Part shown: piece after piece, positions 6,028 to 10,832 of the stretch
Layout of the letters: each line of letters begins with the position of its first letter
How positions within the stretch are numbered: the first letter of the stretch is position 1
Assembly (NCBI GenBank): GCA_019307805.1
Contig: JAFDIX010000051.1
Location: forward strand, 1 to 10,832
Direction of reading: 5' to 3'
Length of the DNA: 10,832 nucleotides
Origin: Deltaproteobacteria bacterium
Lineage (GTDB): Bacteria; Desulfobacterota; DSM-4660; Desulfatiglandales; HGW-15
Made by a program: the position numbers and the translations under genes
Notes under the pieces: model-generated
Told to the model about the DNA's origin: nothing
Seen by the model: only the letters and a program-made list of their open reading frames with translations
Databases searched by the model: none

Positions 6028-7335
6028 ATGAACCCACTTGCCCGGGAACTTAACGAAATCATAAAGCCCGCCAATCCCTATGTCTACGATATGCTGTCTG
6101 AGGTGGGGAAAAACCTTTTCTTTCCAAAAGGCATCCTTTCCCAGAGCGCAGAGGCAAAGGAAAAGGCCCACAGATTCAACGCCACCATCGGCATGGCCAC
6201 TGAAAAGGGCCGAACCATGCATCTTCCCTCTGTCATGGCAATGATCAAGGGCCTGGAGCCTGAAGAGGCCCTCACCTATGCCCCCTCTTTCGGCATCATG
6301 CCCCTCAGGAAGGCCTGGAAAGAGGCGATCCTTGTAAAAAACCCTTCCCTGTCCGGCAAAGCCATGAGCCTGCCGGTGGTGACGAATGCCATCACCCACG
6401 GTTTGAGTGTGCTTGCGGACATGTGGGTAGACCCTGGGGATGCCATCATCCTTCCGGATAAGATGTGGGGCAACTACAGTCTGATATTTGCCGTGCGCAG
6501 AGGGGCCAATATCGTCCACTACTCTCTTTTTGACCAGAGGGGCCGTTTCCATCTCAAGGCATTTGAAGAGTGTCTTCGGGCCGAGGCCAAGGTCAGGGGA
6601 AAAATCATCCTTATCCTGAATTTCCCTAATAATCCAACTGGTTACACCGTGTCACCGTCTGAAGGAAATGACATTGCAACTATTATTTCCGGGGTGGCCG
6701 AAGCGGGAACCAATGTCCTGGCCATCACGGATGACGCCTACTTTGGTCTTTTCTATGATGAGACGGCCATGCAGGAATCCATGTTCTCTCTCCTTGCAGG
6801 TCGGAATCCAAGGCTCCTGGCCGTAAAGCTGGATGGGGCGACCAAGGAGAATTACGTCTGGGGACTCAGGGTGGGATTTATCACTTACGGGCCCCTCCTT
6901 GAAGGTGATGCGATTCCGGTGTATGATGCCCTGGAACGAAAAACCGCCGGTGCCGTGAGAGGGTCCATATCCAACGCCTCCCATTTGGGACAATCCATCC
7001 TCTTCCGGTCCCTGCAGGCAGGCACATACCAGTCTGAAAAAGAAGAGAAGTTCCGAATCTTGAAGGAACGGGCCGTGGAGGTCAAGAGAGTCCTGGAAGA
7101 TTCCAAGTATAATAGTGCCTGGGAGGCCTATCCCTTCAATTCAGGCTACTTCATGTGCCTCAAATTGAAGACCGTGGAGGCTGAAGCCCTCAGGGTCCAT
7201 CTGCTGGAAAAGTATGGTGTAGGACTCATCGCACTTGGCAAACAGGACCTGCGGGTCGCTTTTTCCTGTATTGAAAAGGAGGATGCGCAGGAACTCTTTG
7301 ACACTGTTTTGAAAGGTGTTTCGGACTTGGAGTAA
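6028..7335 (+). CDS. PLP-dependent aminotransferase, class I/II (fold type I), substrate unassigned
   Basis: A 435-residue cytosolic enzyme expected to transfer an amino group between an amino acid and a 2-oxo acid through pyridoxal phosphate. Fold-type-I hallmarks appear in order: NFPNNPTGY with Asn202 of the N-P-T-G segment, DDAY with Asp235 and Tyr238 (Asp222/Tyr225 in aspartate aminotransferase), the Schiff-base lysine in GATKENYVWGLRVGF (Lys273), and a carboxylate-binding Arg409 in DLRVAF. The lysine segment GATK-ENYVWGLRVG differs from the usual S-x-S-K, so this is not a standard AspC, TyrB or AlaA protein and I do not assign a substrate. The start has GAGAGGA ten bases upstream. The gene is transcribed away from the acyl-CoA operon. 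If the substrate were a branched amino acid, its oxo acid could feed isobutyryl-CoA into that operon, but nothing in the sequence shows this. Confidence 0.9.
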   Translation: MNPLARELNEIIKPANPYVYDMLSEVGKNLFFPKGILSQSAEAKEKAHRFNATIGMATEKGRTMHLPSVMAMIKGLEPEEALTYAPSFGIMPLRKAWKEAILVKNPSLSGKAMSLPVVTNAITHGLSVLADMWVDPGDAIILPDKMWGNYSLIFAVRRGANIVHYSLFDQRGRFHLKAFEECLRAEAKVRGKIILILNFPNNPTGYTVSPSEGNDIATIISGVAEAGTNVLAITDDAYFGLFYDETAMQESMFSLLAGRNPRLLAVKLDGATKENYVWGLRVGFITYGPLLEGDAIPVYDALERKTAGAVRGSISNASHLGQSILFRSLQAGTYQSEKEEKFRILKERAVEVKRVLEDSKYNSAWEAYPFNSGYFMCLKLKTVEAEALRVHLLEKYGVGLIALGKQDLRVAFSCIEKEDAQELFDTVLKGVSDLE

Positions 7336-7342
7336 TGAAAAC

Positions 7343-7365
7343 CTCAGGAACTTCGGCCTCCTGAG
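7343..7365 (+). terminator. Small hairpin between aminotransferase and kinase (weak terminator or attenuator)
   Basis: CTCAGGA at 7343-7349 pairs with TCCTGAG at 7359-7365 around a nine-base loop, eight bases after the aminotransferase stop. It is followed only by TTT and then mixed bases, so full termination is doubtful. Partial read-through into the kinase is the likely outcome if it acts at all. Confidence 0.35.
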
Positions 7366-7403
7366 TTTCCAAAAAGGAAAAAAGAGGACGCGAATTCCGA
7401 AAT

Positions 7404-9224
7404 ATGTGGAAAGACTCCCAAAAACTTATAGAGAGCGTAAAGACACAGCCCTGGACAGAGCAGTGTGCCGTTGATAAGGCGTTCTGGGAACAGCTTTTCA
7501 TTTGGGTCAATGATCAGTTGCTCCCTGATTTTCTTGCCCAGTTCGTCCACCAGGTGGATGAAATCATCGATATTGATCCCGACCTTTCAGAACCTGATAT
7601 CCTCATCACTGCGACACAGATCATGGTTGAGTTCCTGGGCGCAAAATCAGCCTCGGTTCGCATCTATGATCCCCACACAGAACAAATGCTCTCCTACGGT
7701 TCCTTCCCGTTTGACGAAAAGACCCGGGAAACCTACATCCCCCTGAAGGGGACCGTGGCCGGTGAGGTCGTCAATACCCGAAAGACCTATCTTGTCTCCA
7801 ACATCCGGAAAGAGAAACGGTATCATGATAAAGGAGTAGTGGAGCGGAAAGGGACCCACTCCGTAATGGCCGTACCCCTCGCCATCACCCGTTTCTTCCC
7901 CCATGAAAGGGATACGGTGGGGGTGATACAGGTCTATTTCCCCGAAAAGGACAGAACATTTACACCCCTGGAGATCCAGATGGCTGAGCTCATGGCGCGC
8001 AGGCTCAGTTTCGTGATTGCACGAAAAAAACTCCTTGCCATGCACCGTCTGAATGAAAAAAAAGAAGCCATTGTCCGACAAATATTTCGCAGGCTTGGGG
8101 CCGGTGAAGGCATTAAAATGAAGGATGTCTTCAACCGGGTAATCCCCGAGTTGGTGGACATCATCAATGTCCAGAGCTGTGCCCTGTTTTCCGTTTCCGA
8201 TGACATGGAACATGTGGTCCTGGAGGCAGGGTATCCCGAAAGGGTCGGTTACCACGGCATCGGCAAGAGATTCCATATCGACAGTGAACCTGCCTTTGGA
8301 ATAGTCCTGGAGCAGCGGGGTTATTCTCAAGAAACCCCCTTTGAGATGGTGACCTCGCACTATGTGCTGGTCGTGGACCCGCAGAAAACCCTGCTGGTCT
8401 CCAAAAAGGTCAAGCGATTTGCGGCCGCACACAACATTAACTCTATCCTCTATGTACCGCTGAATATAGGCGAGGAGATCACCCATTTCATGACCTTCGA
8501 TGCCCTTGACCAGAGGAAGAGATATGGAGAAGAAGAGATCGAGGTCTTTCTCTTCCTGGGAAGGGAGTTGATGAAGGCCCAGAGGATGGAACGTCTTGAT
8601 GATATCCTGCATGATTTCAAAAATCCTGCCATTGCCACCGCCGGTTTTGCACGAAGACTCAAGATGCTCCTCGACCGAGAAAGAAGTGAAGAAACGGAGG
8701 CGACCATTGGAAAATATGTGGATATCCTCCTGCAAGAGACGAGTCGCCTTCAAGAAATGGCCTTGAGCCTCTACCATATCGGCGCGGAACAGGTCGTGAA
8801 CCTGACGGAAGTATTCAAAAAACGGTTCGAAATCAACAAAGAGGCCATTCGGGAACTACTCAAACAGAATGTGGAACTCCATGTAGGACCCCTTGAAGAC
8901 CCCCTCCCCGTCCTTTCTTATCCACTGCACCTTGAACGTATTCTGGATAACCTTCTCAACAACGCCACCAATGCCATCCCCCTGAAAGGCGGAAAACTCG
9001 CCATTCGTACGTACAGAGATTCAGACTGGGCCTGTGCGGAAATTACCAATACGGGGTACATATCCGAAGAACAGCGATTGCGGCTATTGGAGGGAGAGGG
9101 CGAAGGAAGGGGACTTTATATCACACACCGCATCATCCGCATCCTTAAGGGAAAGATCGACATCAAGGTAGGAAGGGAGACAACCACTGTAGTGGTGCGA
9201 CTCCCGCTGGGGTCTGACGGGTAA
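7404..9224 (+). CDS. Soluble sensor histidine kinase with two GAF domains
   Basis: A 606-residue protein with no hydrophobic membrane segment, so probably a cytosolic sensor. A GAF domain covers about 60-208 (segments such as SASVRIYDPHT and HSVMAVPLA). A second GAF-like domain covers about 240-395 (SCALFSVSDD, SILYVPLNIG). The transmitter follows. Its H-box is ILHDFKNPAIA with phospho-acceptor His403, its N-box is ERILDNLLNNATNAI (511-525), its G1-like motif is ITNTGYI (547-553) and its G2 is GRGLYIT (568-574). The ATP lid between G1 and G2 is only about 18 residues and lacks the usual F-box, and the G1 Asp is Asn549. The N-box and G2 are intact, so ATP binding is still likely. Ligand is unknown. 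No response regulator lies beside it in the window. The only plausible start, ATG 7404, has AGAGGA 15 bases upstream, an unusually long spacing. The gene may be cotranscribed with the aminotransferase. Confidence 0.88.
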   Translation: MWKDSQKLIESVKTQPWTEQCAVDKAFWEQLFIWVNDQLLPDFLAQFVHQVDEIIDIDPDLSEPDILITATQIMVEFLGAKSASVRIYDPHTEQMLSYGSFPFDEKTRETYIPLKGTVAGEVVNTRKTYLVSNIRKEKRYHDKGVVERKGTHSVMAVPLAITRFFPHERDTVGVIQVYFPEKDRTFTPLEIQMAELMARRLSFVIARKKLLAMHRLNEKKEAIVRQIFRRLGAGEGIKMKDVFNRVIPELVDIINVQSCALFSVSDDMEHVVLEAGYPERVGYHGIGKRFHIDSEPAFGIVLEQRGYSQETPFEMVTSHYVLVVDPQKTLLVSKKVKRFAAAHNINSILYVPLNIGEEITHFMTFDALDQRKRYGEEEIEVFLFLGRELMKAQRMERLDDILHDFKNPAIATAGFARRLKMLLDRERSEETEATIGKYVDILLQETSRLQEMALSLYHIGAEQVVNLTEVFKKRFEINKEAIRELLKQNVELHVGPLEDPLPVLSYPLHLERILDNLLNNATNAIPLKGGKLAIRTYRDSDWACAEITNTGYISEEQRLRLLEGEGEGRGLYITHRIIRILKGKIDIKVGRETTTVVVRLPLGSDG

Positions 9225-9232
9225 AAATAACG

Positions 9233-9253
9233 GCCGGTGAAATCACGGCTTTT
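9233..9253. terminator. Possible bidirectional terminator at the convergent junction
   Basis: GCCG at 9233-9236 pairs with CGGC at 9246-9249, with further TG/CA pairing inside after a bulged G. Rightward, the stem is followed by TTTT at 9250-9253. Leftward, it is followed by CGTTATTTTTA on the complement. It lies nine bases past the kinase stop and overlaps the last codon and stop of the penicillin-binding protein. The stem is short, so the call is tentative. Confidence 0.45.
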
Positions 9254-10832
9254 CCTCTCGATCGAAATCCATGTCAAACCGTGAAAACTGTCCGCTCTTT
9301 GCAGCCTCAGGTTTGGGGGTGTAGGTCTTGGGCTCCCGGCCCTCCCTGAAGGCCTGGAAAACCGTTTTTTTGGAATAGGGACTTGCCAGAAGCCCTGTTT
9401 CCTTATCTATTTTGACAAATACCACACCCTCGGGAACGGGAAAATCCTTGACCGGAAGATCCTTCAGGACCTCTGACATGAAATTGAGCCATATGGGGCT
9501 CGCCGCCCGGGAACCGGTCTCCCCCTTCCCCATGGACTTTCGGTCATCGTATCCCACCCAGACTCCGGTGGCCATTTCAGGACTGAATCCCAGAAACCAT
9601 GCATCCCGCAGGTCATTGGTGGTGCCCGTCTTTCCGGCTGCCGGCCGCTTAAGGGCCTTTACCCGCCATCCTGTTCCTTCCTTGATGACTCCTTTGAGCA
9701 AGTCCGTCATTACATAGGCCGTGTCCGGGGAGATGGCTTCCTGAAAGCTTGTCTGGTTCTCTTCGATGACCTGCCCCCGTCGATCCAAAATACGGTCGAT
9801 GAAGAAGGGGTCCATCAAAACACCTCCATTGGGAAAGACGGAATAGGCCCTGGTCAGTTCTGCCAGGGAAAGCCCGGAGGAGCCCAGTGCGAGAGACAAA
9901 TCAGGTTTTAGATCGGCCTCGATGCCCATGAGTCTTGCGTAATTAATTGCATATTTTACCCCCATATCTTTGAGGATTTTTACGGTGATGACGTTCCTGG
10001 ATTTGATAAGGGCGGAACGGAAGAGTGTGCGGCCATAAAATTTTTTCTTGTAGTTTTTGGGCTTCCACAACTCGCCGTCGGCATGTTTGGTGGATATATA
10101 GGGCGCGTCAATAATGATACTGGCCGGATTCATGCCCCAATCCAGGGCAGAGGCATATATGATCGGTTTAAACGCGGAACCGGGCTGCCGTCTTGCCTGA
10201 ATGGCCCGATTAAACTGGCTGCCGGAAAAATCCCTTCCCCCGACCATGACCTTCACCCTGCCGCTCTCCGTCTCCAGGCAAAACATAGCGGCCTGCACCT
10301 CTGGTTTCTGTTCAAGCGATACCTTCCAGGCATGGGGAGGATTTCCCGCAGCCGTGATACGCACCAGGACCGCATCCCCCCTTTCAAGTACGCTGCTCGG
10401 TTTCTTCACTGCGGCCGCATAGTAGGGCACTTTTGGATTGGGCTTTCTGGCCCATTTCATATTTGCAAGGGGAAGGACCCCGGTCCAGTTTCCTATGCCA
10501 AGTATAACCTCCTTGTGCTCATCATCCACGCTCTCCACAACAGCCTCGAGGACATCCCCAATTGACGGTGTTTTGAGTGCCAGGGCCTCGGCAGCCCGCT
10601 TTCTTTCAGCGTCTAATCCTTCCGGGGAAACATGCCGCAAGGGGCCCCGATACCCCTCTCGCTTGTCCAACTCCAGCAGGCCCTTTTTGATGGCCCGCTG
10701 CGCGGCTTGCTGCATCTTGAGGTCAAGGGTTGTATGCACCCGGAGCCCTCCCCTGTACAGGAGTTCTCTACCGTATTTCTTTTCCAGATACTTGCGTATG
10801 TATTCGGTAAAATAGGGGGCCTTTTCAAAGGG
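9243..10832 (-). CDS. mrcA: Class A penicillin-binding protein, PBP1A type (N-terminus cut by window edge)
   Basis: These are the C-terminal 529 residues of a bifunctional peptidoglycan synthase. The frame is open to the right edge, beginning PFEKAPYFTEYIRKYLEKKY and continuing to RGGLRVHTTLD, the usual linker after the glycosyltransferase domain. The membrane anchor and glycosyltransferase domain are outside the window. An OB-like insert covers about 86-165 of the fragment (GDVLEAVVESV, GIGNWTGVLP), a feature of proteobacterial PBP1A. The transpeptidase has all three penicillin-binding motifs: SAFK with nucleophile Ser219, SRN at 278-280 and KTGT at 401-404. It cross-links peptide stems in the periplasm. 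An internal GTG at 10739 could be mistaken for a start, but family conservation continues upstream of it. It is convergent with the kinase and looks like an unrelated housekeeping gene. The PBP1A assignment is firm; the symbol is by family resemblance. Confidence 0.93.
   Translation of the reverse strand, partial: PFEKAPYFTEYIRKYLEKKYGRELLYRGGLRVHTTLDLKMQQAAQRAIKKGLLELDKREGYRGPLRHVSPEGLDAERKRAAEALALKTPSIGDVLEAVVESVDDEHKEVILGIGNWTGVLPLANMKWARKPNPKVPYYAAAVKKPSSVLERGDAVLVRITAAGNPPHAWKVSLEQKPEVQAAMFCLETESGRVKVMVGGRDFSGSQFNRAIQARRQPGSAFKPIIYASALDWGMNPASIIIDAPYISTKHADGELWKPKNYKKKFYGRTLFRSALIKSRNVITVKILKDMGVKYAINYARLMGIEADLKPDLSLALGSSGLSLAELTRAYSVFPNGGVLMDPFFIDRILDRRGQVIEENQTSFQEAISPDTAYVMTDLLKGVIKEGTGWRVKALKRPAAGKTGTTNDLRDAWFLGFSPEMATGVWVGYDDRKSMGKGETGSRAASPIWLNFMSEVLKDLPVKDFPVPEGVVFVKIDKETGLLASPYSKKTVFQAFREGREPKTYTPKPEAAKSGQFSRFDMDFDREEKP

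Noticed and set aside
6001..6552. A 183-codon minus-strand frame over the start of the aminotransferase
   Set aside because: It is antisense to well-conserved coding sequence, has no family resemblance and starts inside the gene.
7647..8777. A 376-codon open frame on the minus strand inside the kinase gene
   Set aside because: It lies entirely antisense to a protein with clear GAF and kinase motifs. Its translation is rich in His, Gly and Phe with no recognisable domain, and no ribosome site was seen. It is a shadow frame.
9184..9197. Inverted repeat ACCACT-GT-AGTGGT near the end of the kinase
   Set aside because: It is inside coding sequence, has a two-base loop that cannot form well, and no T-run follows; probably chance.
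10737..10739. GTG at 10739 as the start of a short penicillin-binding protein
   Set aside because: The frame continues to the window edge with PBP1A-type linker sequence (ELLYRGGLRVHTTLD), so the gene is cut by the window rather than short.

Overview
The window reads like chromosomal DNA from a Gram-negative, anaerobic fatty-acid-oxidising bacterium. My best guess is a Desulfobacterota (deltaproteobacterial) sulfate reducer or syntroph. This rests on the acyl-CoA gene content, a PBP1A carrying the OB-type insert usual in proteobacteria, strong AGGAGG-type ribosome binding sites and moderate GC. It is an inference from style, not a phylogenetic placement. No mobile element, tRNA, rRNA or CRISPR array was seen.

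Region 1 (about 1-5687, minus strand) is one operon of five acyl-CoA genes. In transcription order it holds thiolase A, thiolase B (with a 35-residue insertion), a crotonase-type enoyl-CoA hydratase, an acyl-CoA dehydrogenase, and the large subunit of a coenzyme-B12-dependent acyl-CoA mutase cut by the window edge. A good sigma-70-like promoter (TTGACT-18-TATAGT) lies upstream of thiolase A. The mutase would usually be labelled methylmalonyl-CoA mutase. However, the two residues that define methylmalonyl-CoA specificity (Tyr89 and Arg207 in Propionibacterium MutB) are Phe91 and Gln209 here. That is the pair known from isobutyryl-CoA mutase. With the dehydrogenase, hydratase and thiolases alongside, the operon fits interconversion of isobutyryl-CoA and butyryl-CoA, followed by beta-oxidation to acetyl-CoA. 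The 3-hydroxyacyl-CoA dehydrogenase, the electron-transfer flavoprotein, the mutase B12 subunit and its G-protein chaperone are not in the window. They would have to lie to the left or elsewhere.

Region 2 (5688-6027) is a 340-base divergent intergenic region with the operon promoter, a weaker rightward promoter candidate, and a perfect 14-bp palindrome just upstream of the next gene.

Region 3 (6028-9224, plus strand) holds a fold-type-I PLP aminotransferase of unassigned substrate, then a soluble double-GAF sensor histidine kinase with a very short ATP lid and no response regulator beside it. The two genes are 68 bases apart with a small hairpin between them.

Region 4 (9243-10832, minus strand) is the C-terminal two thirds of a class A penicillin-binding protein (PBP1A type), convergent with the kinase. 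A small stem with T-runs on both sides sits at the junction and could terminate transcription from both directions.
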